A stretch of 64,000 nt of DNA from an uncultured Chitinophaga sp. (GCF_946479755.1 NZ_CAMLHC010000012.1:1-64000); one strand, 5' to 3'; positions 54,679 through 63,636 are shown, counted from the stretch's first letter. Program-made: numbers and translations. The notes: generated from the letters alone by a model not told the origin.

Positions 54679-56421
54679 ATGAACAGACGGAAAAGTTTAC
54701 TCGTAGCATTGCTGTGCGCCGCCTCCGGCAGTGTGATGGCTCAATCTGTGCAGGATGGATTGAAAGACCTGTATTATGGTAAAAACCTGTCCGCCAAACA
54801 GACTTTTGAAAAAGTAATTGCTGCGAAACCAACTGAAGACAAAGCTTATTACTACATGGGTATAGCACAACTCGCCATGGAAGACGTAGCCGGCGCTACT
54901 GCCACCTTCCAGAAGGGTTTGCAGGCCGTGCCAACATCTGCTTTGCTGCAGGCCGGCATGGGTCGTATCGATCTGATCAAAGGTGACGCTGCTGCTGCCA
55001 AAGCGAAATTTGAAGCGGCTACTGCTGCTACCCAGGGCCGTGATGGCGACGTTGCACGTGCCATTGCTGATGCTAACACAGAAGTGAAAGGTGGTGACCG
55101 CGCTTACGCCCTCACCGTAATGGACAAGCTGCTGAACAACGAAGGCCGCAAGAAAAAGGAAATGTACACCGCTACTCCGGCTGACTATATCGAACAGGGT
55201 GATGCTTACCGTTACCTCGGTGGTGAAAATGGTGGTAAAGCTATTGCTGCTTACGAAAAAGCACTGGAGCTGGACGCTAACAGCGCTGAAGCCGTAATGA
55301 AACAAGGCCTCGTGAACTACAACGCGAGACTGAAAGCAGAAGCGGTGGCCGACTGGACCAAAGCGACCAACATGGACCCGAACTACGCTCCTGCTTTCAA
55401 TGAGCTGTTCCTGTTCTATACCACACCGAAAAAAGATCAGCTGTCCTGGGAAAAAGCAGCTGAATACCTCGAAAAATACATGGCGATCGCCGACCCTGCG
55501 GATAAAACCAAAAATGAATACCTGGCCGCTTCCGTAGCCTTCTTCAAAAAAGACTACGACGGCGCTATCGCTAAAGGTCAGGCTGCTATGGCCGGTGCCA
55601 ACGAAATGTACAAAAACAAATTCAGCCTGCTGATAGGTGATGCTTACCTGCAAAAAGGGGACTCCCTGAATGCGAAAAAGGTAATGGATGATTATGTACA
55701 GGCTGTAGGCGAAGGCAAACTGGACTCCAGCGATTACAAATTGCTGAGCACTATCTACCTCCGTCTGAAATCTTCCGATTCTGCTACGCAGAACCAGTAC
55801 ACTGATAAAGCGCTGGGTTACCTCGAAAAATTCGCTTCTTCCACCACCGCCAAAGATCCGGATACATACATCCAGATTGCTGACGCGCTGAAAGCCGCCA
55901 GAAAATTCGAACAGGCCGGTGACTGGTATGAAAAAGCCAATGAGCTGCGTCTGGCCAACAAAGAAACACTGGGCGCTATCGATTACTTCAACGTAGGTGT
56001 TAACTACTACTACGCCGGTTTGGGTGCTAAACCAGCAGATACGGCGCTGCTCAACAAGGCAGATGCTGCTTTCCAGAAGGTAATTGAAGCAAAACCAGAG
56101 CTGGGTACCGGTTACTACTGGAGAGGCCAGGCCAACTTTGCGAAAGACCAACAGGCTCAAACAGGTGTTGCTAAGCCTTTCTATGACAAATACATAGAAA
56201 TCACAGAGCCACTGGGCACAGATAAATACAAGCCTACGCTGACTTATGCGTACACTTACGAGCTGTTGTACTACTACTTTAAGGAAGACAAGGCCAATGT
56301 GCAGGTGTATGCTGATAAGCTGTCCGCTATTGATCCGAACAACATCACTGTTAAACAGATCAAGGAAAACATGGCCAGCCGCGAAAAAGCAGCTGCCAAG
56401 CCAGCTACCAACAAAAAATAA
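54679..56421 (+). CDS. Exported TPR-repeat protein
   Basis: A 580-residue protein from ATG 54679 (MNRRKSLLVALLC) with a signal peptide ending SVMAQ. It contains many TPR-like helical repeats, e.g. AYYYMGIAQLAMEDVAGATATFQKGLQ, SAEAVMKQGLVNYNARLKAEAVADWTKA and EYLAASVAFFKKDYDGAIAKGQAAM (each given by motif; about residues 55-85, 210-240 and 275-305). It is 36 bp after the substrate-binding lipoprotein gene and ends in a terminator. Function unknown; it may scaffold an envelope complex with its neighbours. Confidence 0.85.
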   Translation: MNRRKSLLVALLCAASGSVMAQSVQDGLKDLYYGKNLSAKQTFEKVIAAKPTEDKAYYYMGIAQLAMEDVAGATATFQKGLQAVPTSALLQAGMGRIDLIKGDAAAAKAKFEAATAATQGRDGDVARAIADANTEVKGGDRAYALTVMDKLLNNEGRKKKEMYTATPADYIEQGDAYRYLGGENGGKAIAAYEKALELDANSAEAVMKQGLVNYNARLKAEAVADWTKATNMDPNYAPAFNELFLFYTTPKKDQLSWEKAAEYLEKYMAIADPADKTKNEYLAASVAFFKKDYDGAIAKGQAAMAGANEMYKNKFSLLIGDAYLQKGDSLNAKKVMDDYVQAVGEGKLDSSDYKLLSTIYLRLKSSDSATQNQYTDKALGYLEKFASSTTAKDPDTYIQIADALKAARKFEQAGDWYEKANELRLANKETLGAIDYFNVGVNYYYAGLGAKPADTALLNKADAAFQKVIEAKPELGTGYYWRGQANFAKDQQAQTGVAKPFYDKYIEITEPLGTDKYKPTLTYAYTYELLYYYFKEDKANVQVYADKLSAIDPNNITVKQIKENMASREKAAAKPATNKK

Positions 56422-56445
56422 TGTAACTGCTTGTCATATAAAAAG

Positions 56446-56475
56446 CCCCGGGCCATTTTGGTCCGGGGTTTTTTT
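56446..56475 (+). terminator. Terminator of the substrate-binding/TPR operon
   Basis: Arms 56446-56454 and 56460-56468 (CCCCGGGCC with CCCCGGACC complement, one wobble) are followed by a run of seven T residues, 25 bp after the TPR stop codon. Confidence 0.8.
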
Positions 56476-56934
56476 ATGACCGGTAACATACCACCGTGCC
56501 GGAAATAGATCTCTCTGTTTTGCTGTCAGATTGGCACTTCGGGCTTCCTTACAGGATGTTTTTATAAAGGCAGTCAACAGGGCGATGGCGGGGAACTGGC
56601 AGCTGGTCTGCCGACAGAAGCGGTAGTAGTGGGGTATTGTACGTCTGTCGATGGCGGCAGGTGGGATCAGTCTTGTTTATCATCCACCTGGAAAAAGGGA
56701 TAATGGTAAAATATTGACAAAATGACCGGTAGACTGCGATGTAAAAAATGTATTTATATGTAGGTTTATTATTATATCTAACTGTTAATCAGTATTCTAT
56801 CCCGGGATTGATTGTGTAAAAAACACAAAAAGGCTTTACATGCTTGATTTCCGGTGGGTGAACCCGGGATCGCGGGAATGGTTTCCATGGTTTCCGGTTG
56901 GCAAAAAAAGATAATATTTTAACCTTCAAATAGA
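56476..56934. other. Intergenic region, no gene seen
   Basis: These 459 bp between the TPR operon terminator and the nuo promoter hold no ORF with gene-like sequence on either strand. No strong hairpin or tRNA-like arm was found. Confidence 0.5.
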
Positions 56935-56965
56935 TTTGATATTTGGTTTAGTTACAGTATTTTTG
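56935..56965 (+). promoter_or_regulatory. Promoter of the nuo operon
   Basis: TTTG (56935-56938), a spacer of exactly 19 bp and TATTTTTG (56958-56965) match the Bacteroidota consensus. The nuoA start is at 56997, leaving a leader of about 25 nt. Confidence 0.75.
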
Positions 56966-56996
56966 CGAATTCGGACAATGTTTTATCGGGAAGCTT

Positions 56997-57392
56997 ATGT
57001 ATACAGATACTGTATTTTTGTCAGCAACGACTACTCCTTTTAGCTATTTCCCTATAGTACTGCAATTACTTGCTGCTTTAGGTTTTGTTGGGATCACTAT
57101 GCTAGCCACCCACTTTCTGGGTCCCAAACGTAAAACAAGTGATAAGCTTATTAACTTCGAGAGCGGCATCGAGCAGCGCGGGAATGCGAGGCAGCCTGTG
57201 GCGATCAAGTACTTTCTCACGGCTATTCTCTTCGTGTTATTTGATGTGGAAGTGATCTTTTTCTACCCGTACGCTGTTAATTTCAGGTCACTGGGTTGGG
57301 AAGGGTTCGCTGCTGTGCTGATGTTTGTGGGCTTTTTCCTGTGCGGATTTATCTACATAGTGAAGAAGGGAGCCCTGAAGTGGGAAGACTAA
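56997..57392 (+). CDS. nuoA: NADH-quinone oxidoreductase subunit A
   Basis: A 131-residue complex I membrane subunit with three helices (about 18-40, 73-93 and 100-121). The family motifs YESGI-like NFESGIEQRGNARQPVAIKYFLTAILFVLFDVEVIFFYPYA are present (given by position, about 53-94), including the acidic pair in FDVEVIF. First gene of the nuo operon, with its own promoter; nuoB follows after 25 bp. Confidence 0.95.
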   Translation: MYTDTVFLSATTTPFSYFPIVLQLLAALGFVGITMLATHFLGPKRKTSDKLINFESGIEQRGNARQPVAIKYFLTAILFVLFDVEVIFFYPYAVNFRSLGWEGFAAVLMFVGFFLCGFIYIVKKGALKWED

Positions 57393-57417
57393 TCTTAAAC
57401 CTTTAAATCTTAATCCA

Positions 57418-57981
57418 ATGGCTCGTCCGGTTCAATATAATACCAATGTGAAGATGGTGGAAATCCCTGAGGGATATTCCGGTGAAGGGTTTTATGCCAC
57501 CTCATTTGATAAGGCCATCGGTCTGGCGCGTAAAAACTCCATCTGGCCTTTACCGTTCGCTACCTCCTGCTGTGGTATCGAATTTATGGCTACGATGGCT
57601 GCCACATACGATCTGGCGCGTTTCGGTGCGGAACGTATGGCATTTACCCCCCGTCAGTGCGATCTGCTGATGGTGATGGGCACTATTTCCAAAAAAATGG
57701 GCCCTATCGTGCGCCAGGTGTACCTGCAGATGGCGGAGCCCCGCTGGGTGATGGCAGTAGGCGCCTGTGCCTGCAGCGGTGGTATTTTTGATACTTATTC
57801 TGTTTTACAAGGAATTGACCAGGTGATTCCGGTAGATGTGTATGTTCCGGGATGCCCTCCCAGGCCGGAAGGCATTATCGACGGATTCATGAAAATACAG
57901 CAGCTGGTGGGCAATGAAAGCCTGCGTCGCCGTAACTCCGACCGTTATAAAGAACTGATGGAGTCTTACGGCATCAAATAA
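57418..57981 (+). CDS. nuoB: NADH-quinone oxidoreductase subunit B
   Basis: A 187-residue subunit carrying the terminal [4Fe-4S] cluster N2. Cluster ligands lie in TSCCGIEFMA (Cys pair about 44-45), GACACSGGIFDTY (about 109) and VPGCPPRPEG (about 139). Length is normal. It follows nuoA closely and precedes nuoC by 42 bp. Confidence 0.97.
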   Translation: MARPVQYNTNVKMVEIPEGYSGEGFYATSFDKAIGLARKNSIWPLPFATSCCGIEFMATMAATYDLARFGAERMAFTPRQCDLLMVMGTISKKMGPIVRQVYLQMAEPRWVMAVGACACSGGIFDTYSVLQGIDQVIPVDVYVPGCPPRPEGIIDGFMKIQQLVGNESLRRRNSDRYKELMESYGIK

Positions 57982-58023
57982 GGTGTGAATGGTAACTTGT
58001 AACTCGTAAATCACTTATTGTTA

Positions 58024-58539
58024 ATGTCTTTAACAAACGAACGCATACAACAACGCCTGACGGAGAAGTTCGGGGATGTACTGACCGGTTTTGAAGAGCC
58101 GTTTGGAATGCTCACCTTCACCGCACAGAAAGATTATAACCTGAAAGTAATGCAATTCCTGTTTGATGATGAGGAATTGCGTTTTCGTTTTCTGACAGAC
58201 ATCACAGCCGTGCATTATCCCGAACGGAAAGGGGAGGAGCTGTGCGTGGTATATCACCTGCACAACTTCGTGGACAATGTAAGGCTGCGCCTTAAAGTAT
58301 ATACGCCGGTGGCTTCACCGAAAGTATTTACCGCTACCAGCCTGTATGAATCTGCCAACTGGATGGAGCGTGAAACCTATGATTTCTTCGGGGTGGATTT
58401 TGTGGGGCATCCTAACCTGATCCGTATCCTCAACGTGGATGAAATGACCTATTTCCCCATGCGCAAGGAATTCCCGCTGGAAGATCCCATGCGTACAGAC
58501 AAAGACGACGAAATGTTTGGCAGGGGCGGTCACTTTTAA
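58024..58539 (+). CDS. nuoC: NADH-quinone oxidoreductase subunit C
   Basis: A 171-residue subunit from ATG 58024 (a TTG at 58018 is also in frame). The conserved block ANWMERETYDFFGVDFVGHPNLIRIL (by position about 115-140) is typical of NuoC's 30-kDa family, followed by FPLEDPMRTDKDDE. Separate nuoC and nuoD are seen here, not the fused form. It precedes nuoD by 12 bp. Confidence 0.95.
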   Translation: MSLTNERIQQRLTEKFGDVLTGFEEPFGMLTFTAQKDYNLKVMQFLFDDEELRFRFLTDITAVHYPERKGEELCVVYHLHNFVDNVRLRLKVYTPVASPKVFTATSLYESANWMERETYDFFGVDFVGHPNLIRILNVDEMTYFPMRKEFPLEDPMRTDKDDEMFGRGGHF

Positions 58540-58551
58540 TTCAATTAGGCT

Positions 58552-59772
58552 ATGTTAGACCAGAAACAACATATAAAACTGCCGGAAGGCTCCATAGAGA
58601 AAAATACGACCACGCTGAACCTGGGTCCTACCCACCCGGCTACACACGGCGTATTCCAGAATATCCTGGAAATAGACGGTGAAAGAGTGGTAAGCGCCGT
58701 ATCCACGGTAGGATACATCCACCGCGCTTTTGAGAAGATCGCAGAACGCCGTCCCTATTACCAGGTTACGCCGCTCACAGACAGGCTGAACTACTGCTCT
58801 GCCCCCATCAACAACATGGGCTGGATCATGACGGTGGAAAAGCTGCTGGGACTGGAAATACCCAAGCGTGTTGACTACCTGCGGGTGATCATCATGGAGC
58901 TGGCCCGTATTGCAGACCACCTGATCTGTAGCGCGGTAATGGGTGTGGATACCGGCGCGCTGACCGGTTTCGTGTACCTCATGACCTACCGTGAACTGAT
59001 ATACGAAATTTACGAAGAAGTCTGCGGTTCCCGTCTGACGACCAACATCGGCCGTATCGGCGGTTTTGAAAGGAATTTCACACCGGCTGCTTTCGAGAAA
59101 ATTGAACGTTTCCTGAAAGAGTATCCGGCTGCCCTGACAGAATTTGAAACCCTGCTGACCCGTAACCGTATCTTTATGGAACGTACGCAGGGCGTGGGCG
59201 CCATCAGCGCGGAAAGAGCCATGAGCTACGGCTTCACAGGCCCCAACCTGAGAGCTGCCGGGGTAGACTACGACGTGCGCATCGCCAGCCCGTACAGCTC
59301 TTACCAGGATTTCGACTTCTCCATACCCGTGGGTACTACCGGCGACTGTTACGACCGTTACCAGGTACGTAACGCGGAAATGTGGGAAAGCATCAGCATC
59401 ATCCGTCAGGCCATGGAGAAGCTGAAAGGCTTACCGGACGACGTATACCATGCCGACGTTCCGGCTTACTACCTGCCTGAGAAAAAAGACGTTTATACAA
59501 AAATGGAAGCGCTCATCTATCACTTTAAAATTGTGATGGGTGAAACAGAAATACTGCCCGGCGAAGTGTATCACTCCGTAGAAGGGGCCAACGGTGAACT
59601 GGGCTTCTACCTGATCAGCGATGGTGGCCGCAGCCCCTACCGGTTGCATTTCCGCCGTCCCTGCTTTATCTACTACCAGGCTTACCCTGAACTGATTAAA
59701 GGCTCCATGTTAAGCGACGCGATCGTGTGTATGAGTAGCCTTAACCTGATTGCCGGTGAACTGGATGCATAG
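58552..59772 (+). CDS. nuoD: NADH-quinone oxidoreductase subunit D
   Basis: A 406-residue 49-kDa subunit that with NuoB forms the quinone site. LGPTHPATHGVFQNILE (about 24-40), GYIHRAFEKIAE, DRLNYCSAPINNMGW, and near the end SVEGANGELGFYLISDGGRSPYRLHFRRP are the hallmarks. Its length is typical. It is followed by an 81-bp gap and then nuoE. Confidence 0.97.
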   Translation: MLDQKQHIKLPEGSIEKNTTTLNLGPTHPATHGVFQNILEIDGERVVSAVSTVGYIHRAFEKIAERRPYYQVTPLTDRLNYCSAPINNMGWIMTVEKLLGLEIPKRVDYLRVIIMELARIADHLICSAVMGVDTGALTGFVYLMTYRELIYEIYEEVCGSRLTTNIGRIGGFERNFTPAAFEKIERFLKEYPAALTEFETLLTRNRIFMERTQGVGAISAERAMSYGFTGPNLRAAGVDYDVRIASPYSSYQDFDFSIPVGTTGDCYDRYQVRNAEMWESISIIRQAMEKLKGLPDDVYHADVPAYYLPEKKDVYTKMEALIYHFKIVMGETEILPGEVYHSVEGANGELGFYLISDGGRSPYRLHFRRPCFIYYQAYPELIKGSMLSDAIVCMSSLNLIAGELDA

Positions 59773-59853
59773 TAGTACCTGCCCCTGCGGGTACTATTTG
59801 TTTTTATGAGAGCGTCTAAAGAATAAAAAAGCTTACTTAAACATAATTTTTTA

Positions 59854-60351
59854 ATGGCTGTGGTTCAATTTTCTGAAGAGAAACTGAATAAAGTAAAAGA
59901 GATCATCGCACGCTACCCGGAAGGGAAGCAGAAGAGTGCGCTGATACCTGTGCTGCATCTGGCGCAGGAAGAATTTGGCGGTTGGCTGAGTGCAGAAACC
60001 ATGGACTACGTGGCAGGCTTACTGCAGATAACGTCCATCGAGGTATACGAAGTGGCCACTTTCTACAGCATGTTCAACCTGAAGCCGGTAGGTAAATACC
60101 TGTTCGAAGTATGCCAGACGGGTCCCTGCATGGTAAGTGGTTCGGATCAGATCATTGACTATATTAAGAACAAACTGGGTATCGGTGTAGGAGAAACTAC
60201 GCCTGACGGCATGTTCACCCTTAAAACGGTAGAGTGCCTTGGTGCCTGTGGTTATGCGCCCATGATGCAATTGGGTAAACATTTCCGCGAACACCTGACC
60301 CCTGCCAAAGTGGATGAGATCATCGCAGAATGCAGGGCCAAAGCTAATTGA
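59854..60351 (+). CDS. nuoE: NADH-quinone oxidoreductase subunit E
   Basis: A 165-residue [2Fe-2S] subunit of the NADH dehydrogenase module. Cluster cysteines lie in CQTGPCMVSG (about 87 and 92) and ECLGACGYAPMMQ (about 128 and 132). VATFYSMFNLKPVGKY is the conserved central block. Its stop codon overlaps the start codon of the small membrane protein that follows (TGATG). Confidence 0.95.
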   Translation: MAVVQFSEEKLNKVKEIIARYPEGKQKSALIPVLHLAQEEFGGWLSAETMDYVAGLLQITSIEVYEVATFYSMFNLKPVGKYLFEVCQTGPCMVSGSDQIIDYIKNKLGIGVGETTPDGMFTLKTVECLGACGYAPMMQLGKHFREHLTPAKVDEIIAECRAKAN

Positions 60352-60563
60352 TGCATCAGCAAAAGAATATAGTCATGCGTATCGGGTTATTCATCTATCA
60401 GCACCGGTTCACCATCATCGAAGCGGGATTACTGATAGCAGCACTGGCAGGACTGTGGCGGGTGAACAACTGGTTCCTCTCCTTTATCTGCGGCGTGGCC
60501 TCCGGGTACCTGTTTTTCCGGCTGGCGGAACGGGTGGCGCAGCACCGGATACGCAAGGCATAA
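60351..60563 (+). CDS. Small membrane protein between nuoE and nuoF
   Basis: A 70-residue protein (MHQQKNIVMRIGLF) with two predicted membrane helices (about 12-35 and 40-56) and a basic end (AERVAQHRIRKA). The start codon overlaps the nuoE stop by 1 nt, so translation is coupled. I know no complex I subunit of this type. It may be a lineage-specific accessory of the complex or an unrelated rider. nuoF follows after 67 bp. Confidence 0.7.
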   Translation: MHQQKNIVMRIGLFIYQHRFTIIEAGLLIAALAGLWRVNNWFLSFICGVASGYLFFRLAERVAQHRIRKA

Positions 60564-60630
60564 AAGATATATCATACAAATCTGTTGATGGTGCTGGTTT
60601 ACCTATCACCATTAAACCATAAGGAAGACA

Positions 60631-61995
60631 ATGGGACGCAAATTACTGTTAGACAAAGCACACATAGAAGGTATCCGGTATTACGACACTTACCGGGCTA
60701 ACGGCGGTTATGCTGCGGCGGAGAAAGCTCTGAAATCCATGGGCCCCGAAGCAGTAGTGGAAGAAGTAAAGAAGAGTGGCCTGAGAGGCCGTGGTGGCGC
60801 CGGTTTCCCTACCGGCCTGAAATGGAGCTTCATCGCCAAACCGGAAGGTGTTCCGCGTTACCTCGTTTGCAATGCGGACGAATCAGAACCGGGCACATTC
60901 AAAGACCGCTACCTGATGGAGTTCATCCCTCACCTGCTGGTGGAAGGCCTGCTGATTTCCAGCTTCGCCCTGGGCGCTAACAGAGCCTATATCTATATCC
61001 GCGGCGAATACGCCTGGATACCGGACATCCTGGAACAAGCCATCGCCGAAGCCAAAAACAAGGGCTGGCTGGGGAAAAACATCCTCGGTACCGGTTATGA
61101 TCTCGACATATTCGTACAACGTGGCGCCGGCGCCTATATCTGCGGTGAAGAAACAGCCCTGCTGGAATCACTGGAAGGTAAACGCGGTAATCCCCGTATC
61201 AAACCGCCATTCCCGGCCGTAAAAGGGCTGTGGGGCTGTCCTACGGTGGTCAACAACGTGGAAACCATTGCTGCCGTAGTGCCCATCGTTAATATCGGCG
61301 GCGATGAATACATCAAATTCGGCATCGGCAAATCCACCGGTACCAAACTGATCTCCGCCTGCGGTAATATCAACAAACCCGGCGTTTATGAGATCGAAAT
61401 GAACATCTCTGTAGAAGAATTTATTTACTCAGACGAATACTGCGGAGGCATCAAAGGGGGTAAACGCCTGAAAGCCTGTATCCCGGGCGGTTCTTCCGTA
61501 CCGGTGCTGCCTGCCAACCTGCTGCTGAAAACAGCGAAGGGCGAAACCCGTATGATGACCTACGAAAGCCTCAACGACGGTGGTTTTGCTACCGGCTCCA
61601 TGCTGGGCTCCGGCGGTTTCATCGTAATGGACGAAGACCAGTGTATTGTACGCAATACCCTCACCTTCGCCCGTTTCTACCACCACGAAAGCTGCGGCCA
61701 GTGCAGCCCGTGCCGCGAAGGTACCGGCTGGATGAAAAAAGTGCTGCACAACATCGAATACGGAAAAGGTAAAATGAGTGATATCGACCTGTTGTGGGAT
61801 ATCCAGCGGAAAATTGAAGGCAATACCATCTGCCCGCTCGGCGACGCCGCCGCATGGCCAGTGGCTGCTGCCATCCGCCACTTCCGCGACGAGTTCGAAT
61901 GGCACGTGACCCACCCGGACGAAGCGCTGACGCGCAACTTCGGCCTGGCCCACTACGCCGATCCGCTGCCCGCACCGGCACCAGCCGCTGTGTAG
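60631..61995 (+). CDS. nuoF: NADH-quinone oxidoreductase subunit F
   Basis: A 454-residue subunit with the FMN and NADH sites and cluster N3. GLRGRGGAGFPTGLKW (about 50-65) and CNADESEPGTFKDRYL mark the NADH/FMN site, RGAGAYICGEETALLESLEG the FMN pocket, and the cluster ligands are SCGQCSPCREGTGW (about 353-366) and the later Cys in NTICPLGDAAAWP. The last residues are Ala/Pro-rich. Directly after its stop codon begins the element that carries the GxxExxY gene. Confidence 0.97.
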   Translation: MGRKLLLDKAHIEGIRYYDTYRANGGYAAAEKALKSMGPEAVVEEVKKSGLRGRGGAGFPTGLKWSFIAKPEGVPRYLVCNADESEPGTFKDRYLMEFIPHLLVEGLLISSFALGANRAYIYIRGEYAWIPDILEQAIAEAKNKGWLGKNILGTGYDLDIFVQRGAGAYICGEETALLESLEGKRGNPRIKPPFPAVKGLWGCPTVVNNVETIAAVVPIVNIGGDEYIKFGIGKSTGTKLISACGNINKPGVYEIEMNISVEEFIYSDEYCGGIKGGKRLKACIPGGSSVPVLPANLLLKTAKGETRMMTYESLNDGGFATGSMLGSGGFIVMDEDQCIVRNTLTFARFYHHESCGQCSPCREGTGWMKKVLHNIEYGKGKMSDIDLLWDIQRKIEGNTICPLGDAAAWPVAAAIRHFRDEFEWHVTHPDEALTRNFGLAHYADPLPAPAPAAV

Positions 61996-62503
61996 TTCTC
62001 GCAGAGAATTATAAGAGAGCCAAGGCGCGAAGATTGTTTTCTGATATTCTTAACCCACTAATATTTCATCCATTGACAGAAAACGAAATCTCCCGGGAGA
62101 TTGTGGACGCATGTTATATAATACATGTGAAATATGGTCCCGGTTTGTATGAGTCGGTTTATGAAGAACTTCTGAGTTTCGAATTGCGTAAACGAAAGAT
62201 ATATTTTTCAAGACAGGAGGATATAAAGCTGGTTCATGATGGCTTAGTGCTGGAAAAGGCATTTAGGGCGGACCTGATAGTCGAAAATAAAGTGATCGTT
62301 GAAATAAAATCAATAGAGGAACTCAAGGATGTCCATTACAAACAAGTATTGACATATCTGAAGTTGACCGGATTTAAATTGGGATTATTGATCAATTTCA
62401 ACGTAGCATTAATAAAAACAGGAATACACAGAATAGTTAATAAACTGTAAAAAACATAAACTTTGCTTCTTAGCTCTCTTAAAAAGCTTTGCGAGCAAAA
62501 AAT
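61996..62503. repeat. Inverted-repeat-bounded element carrying a GxxExxY gene
   Basis: The element lies between nuoF and nuoG. Its left arm (61996-62040) starts on the first base after the nuoF stop codon, and its right arm (62451-62503) ends 8 bp before the nuoG start. The arms are imperfect inverted copies of about 40 bp (roughly three quarters identical by eye), sharing CTCGCA, TAAGAGAGC, AAG and TTT blocks. The enclosed gene is visibly AT-richer than nuo genes. CGCAAAG words are shared with elements at 26530 and 40747. Confidence 0.7.
62073..62450 (+). CDS. GxxExxY-family PD-(D/E)XK nuclease-like protein
   Basis: A 125-residue protein from a TTG at 62073 (the upstream frame is open but not family-like). 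The GPGLYESVYEELL motif (about 26-38) gives the GxxExxY name; the PD-(D/E)XK-like core lies in FRADLIVENKVIVEIKSI, with the Asp and the E-x-K (VEIK). VLTYLKLTGFKLGLLINFNV follows, as in the family. The family's role is unknown. Codon use and base content look unlike the neighbouring nuo genes. It is set between nuoF and nuoG inside an inverted-repeat element. Confidence 0.82.
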   Translation: MTENEISREIVDACYIIHVKYGPGLYESVYEELLSFELRKRKIYFSRQEDIKLVHDGLVLEKAFRADLIVENKVIVEIKSIEELKDVHYKQVLTYLKLTGFKLGLLINFNVALIKTGIHRIVNKL

Positions 62504-62511
62504 ATATCAAG

Positions 62512-63600
62512 ATGGCGGAGGAAAAAAAATTATTCAAGGTTAAGATCGATAACATCTCCGTGGAGGTCGAACCTGGTACTACGATACTGAATGCGGCCCG
62601 GACAATAGGAGGGGATGTGGTACCGCCGGCTATGTGCTACTACTCCAAGCTGCAGGGCAGCGGTGGTAAGTGCCGCACCTGCCTGGTAAAAGTAACCAAA
62701 GGCTCCGAGGCCGACCCGCGCCCGATGCCTAAACTGGTGGCCAGCTGCCGTACCACCGTAATGGACGGTATGGAAGTGGCCAACATCACTTCTCCGGAAG
62801 TACAGGAAGCCCGTAAAGGTGTGGTGGAATTCCTGCTGCTCAATCACCCGCTCGATTGCCCCGTTTGCGACCAGGCTGGTGAATGCGACCTGCAGAACCT
62901 GAGCTATGAACACGGCGCCGAAGCTACCCGCTACGAATTCAAACGCAGAACTTTCGAAAAAATCGACATCGGCGACAAGATACAGCTGCACATGACCCGC
63001 TGCATCCTCTGCTACCGCTGCGTATTCACTGCCGATCAGCTTACGGAAAAACGCGAACACGGCGTACTCGGCCGTGGTGACGCTTCCGAGATCAGCACCT
63101 ATATCCATCAGTCACTCGACAATAACTTCATCGGCAACGTGATCGACGTTTGCCCGGTAGGCGCCCTCACCGACAAAACCTTCCGTTTCAAAAACCGCGT
63201 ATGGTTCCTGAAACCGGTAGATGCCCACCGTCACTGCGAAGACCCGAAATGCTGCGGTAAAACAGTGCTCTGGATGCGTGGTGACGAGGTGTTCCGCGTC
63301 ACTGCCCGTAAAGACAAATACGGCGAAGTGGAAAACTTTATCTGCGATACCTGCCGTTTCGATAAAAAAGAAAAATCAGACTGGATCATCGAAGGCCCCC
63401 GCAAAATAGACCGTCACAGTGTTATTTCCCAGGGCCATTACGTGAATACCGTTAAACCGAAAGATCCGCTGGTGGAAGTGCTGGACGGAAGACAGCCTAA
63501 ACTGCTGTTCGATATCCATACCACCAGTGAGGTGAACCGGCCGGAAATAGATCTCTCTAAGATCGACGGTCCTGCCCATTCGGACGATTTTAATAAGTAA
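62512..63600 (+). CDS. nuoG: NADH-quinone oxidoreductase subunit G (short form)
   Basis: A 362-residue Fe-S subunit. The [2Fe-2S] site is in CYYSKLQGSGGKCRTCLVKV (about 43-62), then NHPLDCPVCDQAGECDLQ (the His/Cys ligands of N5 and neighbours), and CILCYRCV for a [4Fe-4S] cluster. It ends long before the usual 700-900 residues of E. coli-type NuoG, so the molybdopterin-like half is missing; short NuoG is known in Bacteroidota as far as I recall. It is followed by a 36-bp gap with GTAATTC repeats, then nuoH. Confidence 0.93.
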   Translation: MAEEKKLFKVKIDNISVEVEPGTTILNAARTIGGDVVPPAMCYYSKLQGSGGKCRTCLVKVTKGSEADPRPMPKLVASCRTTVMDGMEVANITSPEVQEARKGVVEFLLLNHPLDCPVCDQAGECDLQNLSYEHGAEATRYEFKRRTFEKIDIGDKIQLHMTRCILCYRCVFTADQLTEKREHGVLGRGDASEISTYIHQSLDNNFIGNVIDVCPVGALTDKTFRFKNRVWFLKPVDAHRHCEDPKCCGKTVLWMRGDEVFRVTARKDKYGEVENFICDTCRFDKKEKSDWIIEGPRKIDRHSVISQGHYVNTVKPKDPLVEVLDGRQPKLLFDIHTTSEVNRPEIDLSKIDGPAHSDDFNK

Positions 63601-63607
63601 GCATCGT

Positions 63608-63630
63608 ATTCGTAATTCGTAATTCGTAAT
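63608..63630 (+). repeat. Short GTAATTC tandem repeat before nuoH
   Basis: Three copies of the unit CGTAATT/GTAATTC stand in tandem (positions 63608-63630) between nuoG and nuoH. A similar GTAACT-like run lies between nuoB and nuoC. No function is inferred. Confidence 0.5.
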
Positions 63631-63636
63631 TGGAAA

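Noticed and set aside
54697..56160. 487-codon open frame antisense to the TPR gene
   Set aside because: The TPR protein has a signal peptide and clear repeats; the antisense frame has none.
61854..62072. Upstream extension of the GxxExxY reading frame into nuoF
   Set aside because: The codons overlap nuoF in another frame and are not family-like; the TTG at 62073 fits better.
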